Shown: one piece after another, positions 28,671 through 38,140 of the stretch | Layout of the letters: every line of letters starts with the position of its first letter | How positions within the stretch are numbered: the first letter of the stretch is position 1 | Assembly (NCBI GenBank): GCA_963822215.1 | Contig: CAWGGX010000008.1 | Coordinates: 124,001-188,000, forward strand | Source: Roseiarcus sp963822215 | Lineage (GTDB): Bacteria; Pseudomonadota; Alphaproteobacteria; Rhizobiales; Beijerinckiaceae | Direction of reading: 5' to 3' | DNA length: 64,000 bases | The notes under the pieces: generated by a model | The model's database searches: none | What the model saw: only the letters and a program-made list of their open reading frames with translations | What the model was told of the DNA's origin: nothing | Translations under genes and position numbers: made by a program

Positions 28671-29004
28671 GTGGACCTCCATCGGACGCCCCGCTCGCTG
28701 CCTTCCTCGCCGGATGAACCTTTCTGTCTTCCCTCTCTCAATTCGGCTGAACACCCGTCGCGATCGGCCGCAGCCGATCCGGAAAACGCTCGTTGCCAAA
28801 TATCGTTCCAAGAACCGTGCCATATCGGGACGCGTCCCGAAGTCCCCGCAGCGCTCTGCAATTCCGGCGATTGAGAATGGGATTCGCAGGCCACGACCCG
28901 CTCGCGCTGACGAAATTGCGGGCGATCCAGCACGCGTCGCGGGCGCCGCGCCTCAAACCGCGGCCGTCAGCCGGTCCGGGACGCGCTCGAGGCCCGCCTT
29001 GCCC
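28671..29004. other. Intergenic, 334 bases
   Basis: No credible gene or strong structure is seen. It must hold the promoter of the small exported protein and the 3' end of the adenylate cyclase transcript. Confidence 0.45.
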
Positions 29005-30033
29005 TTACGCCTGAACCAGGCGCCTTGCCGGAGTACGCGCCTCTTCAATGGCTAGCGCGACCAGGTCGAGCGGAGCGGACTTGCCGCGTAATGGAAGCGG
29101 AGCGATGGCCTCGATCTCGATCCCGTCGGGCGGCGCCTCGAGCCGCTCCATGAGCGCGACGGAGGCGAGCGTCGTCCGGTTGAGCGCTCGGCAGGCCTCG
29201 ATCATGCGCGCGGTTGTGTTCATCGGGTCGCCGATCAGGGCGATCTCCTTCCGGCGCGAACCGAGCTCGCCCACCACAACCTCGCCGGCGTGGAGCGCGG
29301 CGCGGAAATCCGGCGCGAGGCCGAAATCGCGCTGGTAGCGTTCGGCGCCCATGGCGAGCCGGCGGCGGGCGGCCGCCCAGGCGCGAACAATGTCGGGGGC
29401 GTTGCGGCCCGGCGCGAGCCGCCAGGTCGCGATGATCTCGTCGCCGACGTATTTGTGGATCTCGCCGCCATTCTCGACGATCGCCGCCGAGAGATCGGCA
29501 AATACGGCATTGAGAAAATCGAGGAACCGGGGGCCGCCGAGGCGCTCCGCGGTCGCGGTCGAGGCGCACAGATCGAGAAACAGGAGCCCCCGCTCCTCGA
29601 CCTGCGGCCGGTGGTAGCGGCCCGCGACGAAGGCGAACAGCACGTCGACGCCGAGCAGATCGGCGACGCTGATCGTCGCGCTGCCGATGAAGCTCGCCGC
29701 AAGCCCGAAGACGATGTCCTGCGGCGCGATCGCGCCGGCGAGCCTGAACCCGTTGAGGAGCGGGACGAAGACGGCGTTGATCAGGACGACCGCCACGAAA
29801 AACAGCGCCGCGCGCGCCGCGACCGTGACAAGGAAGGGAAGCCGGCCAAGCGCGGGCGCGGCCCATAAGCGCAGGACGACCATTTCGAGCCAGGGGATCG
29901 CCGCCGCGTTGACCGCGCCGATGACGAGACCTGTTCTGACCTCGCTATGCGCGAGGGCGCTGTAAACAGCGCCGACAAACGCGCCGGCCGCGGAGATCCG
30001 AAGGATGGTGGAGGTCGTCGAGCGGTCGGTCAT
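29005..30033 (-). CDS. Membrane-bound class III adenylate/guanylate cyclase
   Basis: The 342-residue protein has about four membrane helices in residues 10-140, then a class III catalytic domain. The first metal-binding Asp is in GLLFLDLCAST, where class III cyclases usually have FxDhxGFT. The second is in KYVGDEIIATW, followed by LHAGEVVVGELGSRRKEIALIGDPMN. It should make cAMP, or possibly cGMP, as a dimer at the inner membrane. It is a single gene. Confidence 0.88.
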   Translation of the reverse strand: MTDRSTTSTILRISAAGAFVGAVYSALAHSEVRTGLVIGAVNAAAIPWLEMVVLRLWAAPALGRLPFLVTVAARAALFFVAVVLINAVFVPLLNGFRLAGAIAPQDIVFGLAASFIGSATISVADLLGVDVLFAFVAGRYHRPQVEERGLLFLDLCASTATAERLGGPRFLDFLNAVFADLSAAIVENGGEIHKYVGDEIIATWRLAPGRNAPDIVRAWAAARRRLAMGAERYQRDFGLAPDFRAALHAGEVVVGELGSRRKEIALIGDPMNTTARMIEACRALNRTTLASVALMERLEAPPDGIEIEAIAPLPLRGKSAPLDLVALAIEEARTPARRLVQA

Positions 30034-30113
30034 AACGGCCCATCATAGCCGGTCCACCCGAGAACGCCGCCAAAAAGCCGCCACCGTTGGATGCCGGAAC
30101 GGTCGGCCTGAAT

Positions 30114-30293
30114 TCACGAGGACAGATTCTCAACAAGTGCGATAATCGCCTTGCGAATGCGCGGATCCTTCACCGCGACGAAGGCGCGAATGAGCCGCGC
30201 CCCCTCTTCGGGGGTCGCCGTCGAAAACGCCTTCTTCTTGTCCGCCAGGCGATTTCCGGCAGAATCCCTGCCCGCAACATCCTTCTTGATCAT
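30114..30293 (-). CDS. Small hypothetical protein
   Basis: About 59 residues from ATG 30293 (a TTG at 30320 would add nine). It is Lys-rich at the start (MIKKDVAGRD) and ends with EEGARLIRAFVAVKDPRIRKAIIALVENLSS. That ending closely resembles the C-terminal tail of XRE-type regulators, but no helix-turn-helix precedes it. No convincing SD. Function unknown. Confidence 0.5.
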   Translation of the reverse strand: MIKKDVAGRDSAGNRLADKKKAFSTATPEEGARLIRAFVAVKDPRIRKAIIALVENLSS

Positions 30294-30576
30294 CGCAACA
30301 CCATGCGGGGAAAAGCTCAAAACGTCGTTTCAAAACGGTCTCGAAACGGGACGAACGATGTAACCGTCCCGGGCGTCGCAAGCGGCGCGCCATGAGGTTG
30401 AACGAAGGGGCGGCCAATTCGTTGCAAGGGATGGCTGCCAAAGAAGCCGCACGAGGACGAAACCCTTGTGAAACGCTGCCGCAGCGTGCGACACCGCGCG
30501 CCATTGACGAGGCCCTGAGATCGGACTTGCTTATTCAGCGATCAAGGCGGGAGACGTGAGGACCAAGGGGCGCCCG

Positions 30577-30882
30577 ATGGGCAACGGCAGGCACGAAATT
30601 CGGATCAAGGGATTTTCGGACGAACGGATGGAGCGATTGCGACGGTTCACCCGGTCGCTCAACGCCGAACTCGCCCTGCTCGGCGGCGAACCGCTGGACG
30701 TGCTCGAAGCCCACCAGGAATACCAGGCGGCGATCGACGATCACGAGGGAACCTGGGCCGATCTGGCGCGACGCCTCGCCGCCGAGCGGACCAAAGTCGT
30801 CTATTTCGAGGACGACGAGGACCGTGACGACGAGTTCGAAATGTTCGAGGACGGCGAAGGCGAGCCGGCCGAAAGGGACTAG
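30577..30882 (+). CDS. Hypothetical acidic protein
   Basis: About 101 residues; ATG 30577 has AAGGGG six bases upstream. The N-terminal part is basic and helical (HEIRIKGFSDERMERLRRFTRSLNAELALLGG) and the C-terminus very acidic (YFEDDEDRDDEFEMFEDGEG). The family is not recognised. It lies 44 bases upstream of the thioredoxin-like gene on the same strand. Confidence 0.6.
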   Translation: MGNGRHEIRIKGFSDERMERLRRFTRSLNAELALLGGEPLDVLEAHQEYQAAIDDHEGTWADLARRLAAERTKVVYFEDDEDRDDEFEMFEDGEGEPAERD

Positions 30883-30926
30883 CGGCGCCGCCGCCCTCTT
30901 CCAGACGCCATGAAGGAGATCTGCGC

Positions 30927-31478
30927 ATGGCAGCGAGTCCGACCGACATCGTCCTCGGCGCCCCCGCCCCGGATTTCACGCTGCCCGCAACCGACGGGAA
31001 GACCTATGCGTTGAAGGACGTCGCAGGCCCGAACGGGACAGTGATCGTCTTCATTTGTAACCACTGCCCCTACGTCAAGGCGACGATCGACCGGCTGGTG
31101 GCCGGCGCCCGGGCGCTGAAGGCCGAGGGCGTGGGATTCGCGGCGATCTCCTCCAACGACGCCGTCGGCTACCCCGAGGATTCGTTCGAGGCGATGACGG
31201 CGTTCGCCAAGAGCCACGACTTCCCGTTCCCGTATTTGCACGACGAGAGCCAGGCCGTCGCCCGCGCCTACGGCGCCGTCTGCACGCCGGACTATTTCGG
31301 TTACGACCGGACGCTGACGCTCCGGTATCGCGGCCGTCTCGACGAGGGGCGCGCGAGCCCTCCCCCGCCCGGCGCGCGCCGCGAGCTCCTCGAGGCCATG
31401 CGGGCGATCGCCGCAGGAGGCGCGGCGCCGGCCGAGCAGATTCCGTCGATCGGGTGCTCGATCAAATGGAAGGCGTGA
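30927..31478 (+). CDS. Thioredoxin-family/AhpC-TSA redoxin
   Basis: The 183-residue redoxin has APAPDFTLPATDGKTY and the active-site region VFICNHCPYVKATIDRL. The pair of cysteines is spaced CxxC (CNHC), followed by the cis-Pro region VCTPDYFGYD. No signal peptide, so it is cytosolic. AAGGAGA lies eight bases before the ATG. It may reduce disulfides or peroxides; its substrate is unknown. Confidence 0.88.
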   Translation: MAASPTDIVLGAPAPDFTLPATDGKTYALKDVAGPNGTVIVFICNHCPYVKATIDRLVAGARALKAEGVGFAAISSNDAVGYPEDSFEAMTAFAKSHDFPFPYLHDESQAVARAYGAVCTPDYFGYDRTLTLRYRGRLDEGRASPPPPGARRELLEAMRAIAAGGAAPAEQIPSIGCSIKWKA

Positions 31479-31514
31479 CGGTCTGTCTCGCCGCTTGCCG
31501 TTTGTCCGCGGGCT

Positions 31515-32291
31515 TCAGACGAGCGCGATCGCCGACACGAGCCGGCCATAGTCGGGCTCGCGACGGTGCGTCGTGCGGCGGTAGCTGAAGAAGCGCTGAT
31601 CGTCGGCGTAGGTGTCGAGCCTCAGGTCCTCGAGCCGGCCGACGCCGGCGCGACGAGCGCGCTCGGCGATGTAGGCCTTGAGATCGAACATCGAATGTCC
31701 CGGCCGGCTGCTCGCGACGAAGTAGCGATCGTTCGCTTCGCCCGCTTCGACGAAGGCGGCGACGAACTCCGGACCGACCTCGTAGGACTCCTGGGCGATG
31801 CAGGGGCCGAGCGCCGCGACGACGGCGCCCCGCCTGGCTCCGAGGCGCTCCATCGCGGCGACCGTCGCCTCGACGACCCCGGCGAGCGCGCCTTTCCAGC
31901 CGGCGTGAGCCGCCCCGACGACGCGGGCCTCCGGCTCGGCGAACAGGATCATGCCGCAATCGGCGCCCGTGACGCCGAGCGCGAGACCAGGCGTCGCCGT
32001 GACGATCCCGTCGCAGCGCGGACGCGCGTCGGGCGCCCAATGCGCAGAGATCGCGATCGCGTCGGGCGAATGGACCTGGTACGGCACCGCCAGCCGGTCC
32101 GCGGGAAGGCCGAGCGCCGCGGCCATGCGGGCGCGGTTCTCGGCCACCGCCTCCGTCGCGTCGCGCGACCCGACGCCGCCGTTGAGTGAGGCGTATACGC
32201 CTTCGGAGACGCCGCCGGCGCGGGTGAAGAACGCGTGCGCGACGCCCGGCAGGGCCAGCGTGGCAGCGGCGAGGAACGGGGCTGCGGTCAC
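31515..32291 (-). CDS. pgeF: Multicopper-oxidase-like (YfiH/PgeF) protein
   Basis: 258 residues from a GTG start that overlaps the MidA stop (GTGA). Family landmarks are FFTRAGGVSEGVYASLNGG, the metal Cys in GADCGMILF, HAGWKGALAGVVEATV and RFFSYRRTTHRREPDYGR. The family includes purine nucleoside-processing enzymes and the peptidoglycan editing factor of E. coli. It is translationally coupled to midA and lgt, a common alphaproteobacterial cluster. Confidence 0.9.
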   Translation of the reverse strand: MTAAPFLAAATLALPGVAHAFFTRAGGVSEGVYASLNGGVGSRDATEAVAENRARMAAALGLPADRLAVPYQVHSPDAIAISAHWAPDARPRCDGIVTATPGLALGVTGADCGMILFAEPEARVVGAAHAGWKGALAGVVEATVAAMERLGARRGAVVAALGPCIAQESYEVGPEFVAAFVEAGEANDRYFVASSRPGHSMFDLKAYIAERARRAGVGRLEDLRLDTYADDQRFFSYRRTTHRREPDYGRLVSAIALV

Positions 32292-33382
32292 GCAGGCCTC
32301 GCGGAGACGGGATAGAAGCCGGGCGGCGCCGGCAGCTTGCGGTCTGTCACCGCCAGCGCCTTGAACAGCGCCCCCATCTCGCCCTTGCCCTTGCCGACCA
32401 GCCGATTGCGCGTCCGCTGCAGGTCCTCGGCTCGTTCCGCTCCGGCGCGCTCGGCGAGCGCCTTGGTCCTGAGTTCGATGCCGATCGCACGCAGGAAATC
32501 GCCCTGGTCGATCGGCCCGTGAACGGCCGCGCCGGTCGCGGCGGCGCTTCGGGCCATCGCGGCGAAATCGACATGCGCCGTCAGATCGCATTCGCCGGGC
32601 ATGGCGAGCGGATCGACGAAGCGATGCGCGCGCAAGGCCTGAAGCGTGTCGCCGAAACCGGTCACCGAATGGCCATAGTCGATCAGCAACGCCGCGCCGC
32701 CTTGGCGCGTGACTTGCCCGCCAAGCTCGAACATGAAGCGATGGCCCGCTGGATTCACTTCAAGCACCTCGCCATCGCGGGCATTGGCGCGGATGTCGGG
32801 CTCGGCGTCGGGCGCGACGTCGAAGGCGAGCCCGCCCTCGTCGTTCAAACGCACAACGCGCTCCCGCCATTGTCCCCGCACCCGCACGAACTGGCGCACC
32901 GGCAAAGCGTCGAGAAACTCGTTGCCGATCACGATCGCCGGACCGTCCGGAATCTCTTTCAGCGACTGGGCCCAGGCGATCGCCACGCCGGCCTCGAGAA
33001 GCAGCTCGTGCTGCATCGCCGCCAGGGTCGGGCTTGTCTCCAAGAGCCAAACGTCGAGGGCGGCGCGAAAGTCCGGCACGATGCGCGCCGCCCGCAGCGC
33101 GTCGCTCATCAGCGTGCCGCGGCCCGGCCCCAGCTCGACGAGCCGGACGGGATTTGGCGCGCCCATGGTCGACCATACCTCCGCCGCCCAGAGGCCGATC
33201 AGCTCCCCGAACATCTGCGAGATCTCGGGCGACGTGGTGAAATCGCCCGTGGCCCCGAACGGATCGCGATTCATGTAATAACCGTGCTCGGGATGGGCGA
33301 GCGCAAGCTCCATGTAGCGTTCGACAGTGATCGAACCCTTGAGGGCGATCAGCGCCTTCATCTCGTCGAGAAGGGTCGTCAT
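32288..33382 (-). CDS. Class I SAM-dependent methyltransferase, MidA/NDUFAF7 family
   Basis: The 364-residue protein has the MidA signatures: HPEHGYYMNRDPFGATGDFTTSPEISQMFGE near the start, the SAM-binding loop LVELGPGRGTLMSDALRA and GNEFLDALPVRQFV. In eukaryotes the homologue methylates an arginine of a complex I subunit; a similar role here is inferred. It starts 1 base after the lgt stop (AGGAG, TGAGATG) and overlaps pgeF. Confidence 0.9.
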   Translation of the reverse strand: MTTLLDEMKALIALKGSITVERYMELALAHPEHGYYMNRDPFGATGDFTTSPEISQMFGELIGLWAAEVWSTMGAPNPVRLVELGPGRGTLMSDALRAARIVPDFRAALDVWLLETSPTLAAMQHELLLEAGVAIAWAQSLKEIPDGPAIVIGNEFLDALPVRQFVRVRGQWRERVVRLNDEGGLAFDVAPDAEPDIRANARDGEVLEVNPAGHRFMFELGGQVTRQGGAALLIDYGHSVTGFGDTLQALRAHRFVDPLAMPGECDLTAHVDFAAMARSAAATGAAVHGPIDQGDFLRAIGIELRTKALAERAGAERAEDLQRTRNRLVGKGKGEMGALFKALAVTDRKLPAPPGFYPVSARPA

Positions 33383-33383
33383 C

Positions 33384-34199
33384 TCAACTCCTCTTGCGGC
33401 CGAGGCTCAAGGCGATCAGACCGAGACCGACGACGATCATGGGCGCGGACAGCACCATGCCCATCGTCAGGCCCCGGCCGAGATCCTCGAGGCGAGGATC
33501 CGGCTCGCGAAAAAACTCGCTGAAGATGCGCGCGGCTCCGTAGAGAATCCCGAAGGCGCCGGCGATCAGCCCCGGCCGCCGAAGCGCGCCCCGGCGTGCC
33601 AGCGCGTATAGGATGACAAACGCCAGCACGCCCTCCAGAAACGCCTCGTAGATCTGGCTTGGATGGCGCGGCAAGCCGTCCGTTCCCGGAAACACCACCG
33701 CCCAGGGCACATCGGTCGGACGGCCCCAGAGTTCCGGGCGGATGAAATTGGCGATTCGACCAAAGAACAGGCCGATCGGGGCGACCAGCGAGACGAGGTC
33801 CATCACCCTCATCAGCGGCGCATGATAGCGCCGCGCAAAGAGCGCCATGCCGAGAAAGCAGCCAATCAGGCCGCCGTGGAAGGCCATGCCGCCTTCCCAG
33901 ACTTTGAACACGTCCAGCGGGTGAGCGAGGTAATATTCCGGGTCGTAGAACAGCACGTTGCCGAGCCGTCCGCCGATGATCACGCCGAAGGCGCAATAGA
34001 CGAGAAGATCGTCGATGCTTTCGGAGCTCGGCCGCTTCGCTCCGCGCCAAAAGAAGTCGTCGGCCACGATCCGGCGGATTGTCCACCAGCCGAGGACCAG
34101 GCCCGCAATATAGGCGAGCGCATACCAGCGGATCGCCAGCGGCCCCCACTGCACGAGAACGGGATTGATCGCGGGGAACGGCAGGAGGAGCGTCGGCAT
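33384..34199 (-). CDS. lgt: Prolipoprotein diacylglyceryl transferase
   Basis: About 271 residues with seven hydrophobic segments. The Lgt signature GRIANFIRPELWGRPTDVPW is complete, with the essential His region GGMAFHGGLIG and catalytic Arg residues. It adds diacylglyceryl to the lipobox cysteine at the inner membrane. ATG 34199 is chosen (MPTLLLPFPAINPVL); an upstream in-frame ATG at 34238 is less typical. First gene of lgt-midA-pgeF. Confidence 0.95.
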   Translation of the reverse strand: MPTLLLPFPAINPVLVQWGPLAIRWYALAYIAGLVLGWWTIRRIVADDFFWRGAKRPSSESIDDLLVYCAFGVIIGGRLGNVLFYDPEYYLAHPLDVFKVWEGGMAFHGGLIGCFLGMALFARRYHAPLMRVMDLVSLVAPIGLFFGRIANFIRPELWGRPTDVPWAVVFPGTDGLPRHPSQIYEAFLEGVLAFVILYALARRGALRRPGLIAGAFGILYGAARIFSEFFREPDPRLEDLGRGLTMGMVLSAPMIVVGLGLIALSLGRKRS

Positions 34200-34281
34200 C
34201 GGGGCGAAGCTGATGCTCCGGGCCTCCCATGGCGTCAAGGTCGGGGGACGGATTTGCCAAGAGGTTTCGTCGTTCCCGCCG

Positions 34282-35031
34282 CTAGCCGCCCGGTTTGAGC
34301 CGATGGACCGCCAGCCGGTCGTAGACCGGCCGCGCGGCGGCCGCGATCGGTTTCAGGGCGTCCGGCAGATCGTCGAAGCCGATCTCCCGGCGCGGCGGCG
34401 CGAAACCCGTCGACTGCTCGACAGACTGATACCAGACCGGCGCCCAGACGCCGTCGGTGGCGCGCCGCCCCGCCGGCCACGACAGCATCGCGGGATCGAA
34501 AGGGATCGCGGCCGCCGCGCACAGGGCCGAGAGCGTTCCGCGCGGGTCGGCGAGCACGTCCTGCGCCTCGACGACCGGAGGGGCGCGGCCGAGCCGCTCG
34601 GCGGCGCGGTCGAACAGCTCGGCCTGGGCCGGCAGCCCGATCTCGTCGAGCGTGAAGTCACCGCGCTTGAGCACATAGGAGGCGAGCACGGCCTCGGGCG
34701 CGCGAATGAGGAACGCGTTGACCAGTTCGTCCGTCCACGCCCTGCCGAAATGGGCCAGAACATGGTGGGTCATGTGCTTCTGGTACCAGACCTTGCGGTC
34801 GTGCGGCGACGGTCCCGTGAGCGCTGCGGCGACCGTGCGCCAGTCAGCCGGTTGCGAGGCGATCACCTCGTCGCGCATTGGGTGCGGGAGGCCGGTGCCG
34901 ACCAGATAGGCGGCGTAGAACGGCTCGTCCGTGACCGCGCAGTCCGCCCGCGCGCCGAAGGCGCGCATCATCGCGGTCGAGATGTTGCGCGGACCCGACC
35001 ACATTGCGATCCGCACCGTCGGCTCCGCCAT
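34282..35031 (-). CDS. Sulfotransferase-like protein
   Basis: The 249-residue protein starts with a P-loop-like PAPS 5'-phosphate motif (MWSGPRNISTAMMRAF) and has the 3'-phosphate region AFLIRAPEAVLASYVLKRGDF. Similar branched-chain-aminotransferase-linked sulfotransferase-like proteins occur next to class IV aminotransferases. Its ATG overlaps the aminotransferase stop by one base (TGATG), so the two are coupled. The acceptor is unknown. Confidence 0.75.
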   Translation of the reverse strand: MAEPTVRIAMWSGPRNISTAMMRAFGARADCAVTDEPFYAAYLVGTGLPHPMRDEVIASQPADWRTVAAALTGPSPHDRKVWYQKHMTHHVLAHFGRAWTDELVNAFLIRAPEAVLASYVLKRGDFTLDEIGLPAQAELFDRAAERLGRAPPVVEAQDVLADPRGTLSALCAAAAIPFDPAMLSWPAGRRATDGVWAPVWYQSVEQSTGFAPPRREIGFDDLPDALKPIAAAARPVYDRLAVHRLKPGG

Positions 35032-35990
35032 CACCCGCAGCCACCTTGGGCCTCTTCGGCCCCGAGCGCCTTGACGGCCGCCCGGAGGCGCCGGGTCATC
35101 GGGCCGGAGCGGTCCTCGCCCGAGGGCGCGGCGTCGCCGATCGTTCGGCCGTCGACCGACGCCACAGGCACGAGACCGGCGAAGGTCCCCGTCGTGAAGG
35201 CCTCGTCCGCGCCATAGACGTCGAACAGCGAGAAGTCCTTCTCGAAGGCCGGAACGCCCTCGCGCCGCGCCACCTGCAGCACGGCGCCGCGCGTGATGCC
35301 GCCGAGGCAATAGCCGCCTGCCGACGTCCACACTTCGCCCTTGCGCACGATGAAGAAATGCGTGGAATTGCAAGTCGCGACGAAGCCGCGGTCATCAAGC
35401 ATGAGCGCTTCGTCCGCGCCCGCTTCCATCGCCTGGATGCAGGCGAGGATGCAGTTGAGCTTCGAATGGGAGTTGAGCTTCTGGTCCTGCTCGGCCGGCC
35501 CGGTGCGGCGAATGTGGACGGTGAAAAGTCTCACGCCGTGAGCGAAGAGCTCCGGCCGCGGCCGCTTCCATTCCGGAATGATGACGATGGTCGCGGCGCC
35601 GACAGTCAGGCGCGGATCCTGATAGGGCGAGCGTTTGACGCCGCGGGTCACCATCAGCCGGATGTGGACGCCGTCCGTCATGCCGTTGGCTTCGATCGTC
35701 TCATAGAGACGGGCCTTGAGCGCGTCGCGGGCGAGGCCGATGTCGATCCGGAGCATCTTCGCCCCGTCCCACAGGCGATCGAGGTGCCGGTCGAGGAAGA
35801 CGATGCGTCCGTCGACGAGGCGGAGCCCCTCCCAGATCCCGTCGCCGAGCACGAAACCGGAATCGAACACGGAAACCTTGGCGTCGGGGCGCGGGATGAG
35901 CGCGCCGTTGACGCTGATCAGGACCGCGTCGTTGCGGGGATCGCCGACGTAATCCTGCGTACCGGCGGATAGGGGCGGGTGTTCCGGCAT
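35031..35990 (-). CDS. Class IV aminotransferase (branched-chain or D-amino-acid type)
   Basis: The 319-residue protein has the class IV fold. The N-terminal SVFDSGFVLGDGIWEGLRL is followed by the PLP lysine in NSHSKLNCILACIQA and the phosphate-binding GGITRGAVLQVARREG. It transfers amino groups between a branched-chain or D-amino acid and a 2-oxoacid. First of a two-gene unit with the sulfotransferase-like gene, divergent from the membrane protein at 36160. Confidence 0.88.
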   Translation of the reverse strand: MPEHPPLSAGTQDYVGDPRNDAVLISVNGALIPRPDAKVSVFDSGFVLGDGIWEGLRLVDGRIVFLDRHLDRLWDGAKMLRIDIGLARDALKARLYETIEANGMTDGVHIRLMVTRGVKRSPYQDPRLTVGAATIVIIPEWKRPRPELFAHGVRLFTVHIRRTGPAEQDQKLNSHSKLNCILACIQAMEAGADEALMLDDRGFVATCNSTHFFIVRKGEVWTSAGGYCLGGITRGAVLQVARREGVPAFEKDFSLFDVYGADEAFTTGTFAGLVPVASVDGRTIGDAAPSGEDRSGPMTRRLRAAVKALGAEEAQGGCG

Positions 35991-36159
35991 GATTCCTTAT
36001 GGTTGGTCGATTCGCTCACCATGCCGGGCCGGCGCGTCCGCGGCAAGGGTCGATGCGGCGAACGACGCGGGCGACGATATCCCGCCTTGCCTTCGCCCAT
36101 CTGCTCGGGCAGGGAGGGCGCGGCGGGCGCGTGACCCCGCAACAACGGACAAGCGAGCG

Positions 36160-37128
36160 ATGAGGCGGGTTCAGGACGTCGTATGGCCGATCATTGGCCT
36201 CGGCGCGGTGGCCGTATCGTCGTGGATGCTGTTCAGGGAATTGCGCGGGCTGTCCTATGCGAGCCTGCGCGAGGCGTTTACGTCGATTTCGCCGGCGCGG
36301 TGGACGATGGCCTGCGTTTCGACCGCGCTCGCCTACGCTGCGCTCGCCTGGTACGATCGAATCGCGTTGGTCCATCTCGGCCGGACGATCCGCTGGCCGT
36401 TCGTCGCCCTCACCTCCTTCGTCACCTACGCCATCGCCCACAACATCGGCGCCTCGGTTCTCTCCGGCGCGGTCATCCGCTACCGCGCCTATTCGACCCG
36501 GGGCCTCGGCATGGCGGAGGTCGGGCTGGTGTCGGCGTTCTGCGCCTTCACCTTCGGGCTCGGCGCAGTCACGCTCGGCGGCCTTTTGCTCCTCATCCGC
36601 CCCGACCTTGTCGAACGGTTCGACGGCGCGCCAGACTGGGTCGGGCAGGCGGCCGGCGTGGTCCTTTTCGCCGCGCCGTGCCTCTACGCGCTCGGCTCGC
36701 TCCTGCATTTTCCCTCGTTCCAGTTCGGCGGATTCGCCTTGACCTACCCGCGCCCGCCGGTCGCGGCGCGCCAATTGCTGGCGGGACCTTTGGAGCTGAT
36801 CGGAGCGGCCGGGATCATCTTCTTCGCCCTGCCCGCCGCCAACCCCGGCTTCGTCGTGGTGCTGGGCGTGTTCATCGCCTCGTTCTGCCTGGCGCTGGTG
36901 AGCCACGCCCCCGGCGGGCTCGGCGTTCTCGAGATCGCCTTTCTGAGCGGCGTCCCGGATGCGCCGCAAGCCAATGTCGTCGCGGCGCTGCTGGTGTTCC
37001 GCCTGCTCTATCTCATCATTCCGTTCGTCTTCGCGCTTGCGGTCGTGCTCGCCTTCGAGCGCCGTCGCTGGCGGTCCCTCGTCACCCTCGGAGCCAAGCG
37101 CGCCCATGCCCGCAACGATCCCGATTGA
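36160..37128 (+). CDS. UPF0104/LPG-synthase-type integral membrane protein
   Basis: About 322 residues with some eight membrane helices, of the flippase-like YbhN/MprF transmembrane type: FVALTSFVTYAIAHNIGASVLSGAVIRYRAYS, ALVSHAPGGLGVLEIAFL and FRLLYLIIPFVFALAVV are characteristic. Proteins of this class move or expose lipids; this one lacks the MprF synthase domain. It overlaps pncA by 23 bases. Confidence 0.85.
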   Translation: MRRVQDVVWPIIGLGAVAVSSWMLFRELRGLSYASLREAFTSISPARWTMACVSTALAYAALAWYDRIALVHLGRTIRWPFVALTSFVTYAIAHNIGASVLSGAVIRYRAYSTRGLGMAEVGLVSAFCAFTFGLGAVTLGGLLLLIRPDLVERFDGAPDWVGQAAGVVLFAAPCLYALGSLLHFPSFQFGGFALTYPRPPVAARQLLAGPLELIGAAGIIFFALPAANPGFVVVLGVFIASFCLALVSHAPGGLGVLEIAFLSGVPDAPQANVVAALLVFRLLYLIIPFVFALAVVLAFERRRWRSLVTLGAKRAHARNDPD

Positions 37129-37744
37129 ACCGACCGACATCCTTCTGGTGGTGGACCTGCAGCCGGACTTCATGCCCGGCGGCGCGCTCGCGGTCGGCGA
37201 CGGGGACGCGGTCGTGCCCCTCGCCAACGCGCTGATGCGCCGGTTCGCCCAAGTCGTCGTGACCCAGGACTGGCACCCGCCGGGCCACGCCTCGTTCGCC
37301 TCGACCCACGGGGCGGCGCCGTTCGCGGTGAAGCGGCTGGGTTACGGCGACCAGACCCTGTGGCCCGACCATTGCGTGCAGGGAACGCCAGGGGCGGCGC
37401 TGCATCCGGCGCTCGAGACCGACGCCGCCTTCCTGATCCTACGCAAGGGCCGGCATCCGGGCGTCGACTCCTACTCGGCTTTCGTCGAAGCCGACGGGAA
37501 GACGACGACCGGGCTCGCCGCGCTCCTGCACGCCCGAGGGGCAAAGCGCGTCTTCTGCTGCGGGCTCGCGACCGACTTCTGCGTCGCTTATTCGGCCCTT
37601 GACGCCCGCGCCGCGGGCTTCGACGTCTTCGTCATCGAGGACGCCTGCCGGGCGATCGACGCCGACGGTTCGCTCGAGGCGGCCTGGGCGCAGATGAACG
37701 CGGCCGAGGTCTGGCGCATCCAGTCGCGGGAGATTTTGGGCTAG
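37106..37744 (+). CDS. pncA: Nicotinamidase
   Basis: The 212-residue protein has the catalytic triad of the isochorismatase-like PncA family: Asp in VVDLQPDFMPGGAL (near 17), Lys in ILRKGRHPGVDSYSAF (near 113) and Cys in GLATDFCVAYSALDA (near 158). The metal site TQDWHPPGHASF is also present. It deamidates nicotinamide to nicotinate for NAD salvage. It overlaps the upstream membrane-protein gene. Confidence 0.94.
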   Translation: MPATIPIEPTDILLVVDLQPDFMPGGALAVGDGDAVVPLANALMRRFAQVVVTQDWHPPGHASFASTHGAAPFAVKRLGYGDQTLWPDHCVQGTPGAALHPALETDAAFLILRKGRHPGVDSYSAFVEADGKTTTGLAALLHARGAKRVFCCGLATDFCVAYSALDARAAGFDVFVIEDACRAIDADGSLEAAWAQMNAAEVWRIQSREILG

Positions 37745-37757
37745 AGCGAGATGATTT
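37741..37757 (+). repeat. Short repeat CTAGAGC.AGATGATTT
   Basis: Directly after the pncA stop. The same 17-mer, with one or two changes, starts copy A (27642) and copy C (61203). Here its orientation is opposite to the body of copy B, so it is probably an independent short repeat. Confidence 0.55.
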
Positions 37758-37829
37758 GAGGTTCCGCGCGGATTGTGAATGGGCCCAACGCCTCGGGGAG
37801 GGGACTCCGAATCGGCTCAAAAATCATCG

Positions 37830-38140
37830 CGCTCCCGGTCCGCCGCCGACGATCCGGTTCCTGCTAGCAGGGAATTTTTTGCGCCCTGTTCGGCGCTCCG
37901 TTCCTGAAAGCAATGCAATCTCATGAGGTTGCCGATGTTGCAACCAAATGGTTGTGGCCCGGAGCGGGCGCGGAACAGGGAATTTCCAACGCCCGGAACA
38001 GGGACCGATCAGGCGATTTCGCAGCGGAACAGGGAATTATCAGGTGGACGAAAACGGGGGCGCGAGATGGGCCGCGCCGGGTTGCAAGGCGTCGCCGGCA
38101 TTCCCGTCCCCGGCGCGTGGAAGGTGGCCCATGTGATAAT
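37830..38140 (-). repeat. Dispersed palindromic repeat, copy B (inverted)
   Basis: On the minus strand it shows the same landmarks as copies A and C: GACGCCTTGCAACCC, TTCCCTGTTCC motifs, CGCCCGC, and the TTCCCTGCTAGCAGG palindrome (near 37858-37874 on plus), but it is shorter and more diverged. The rest of the gap 37745-38359 shows no gene. Confidence 0.8.
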
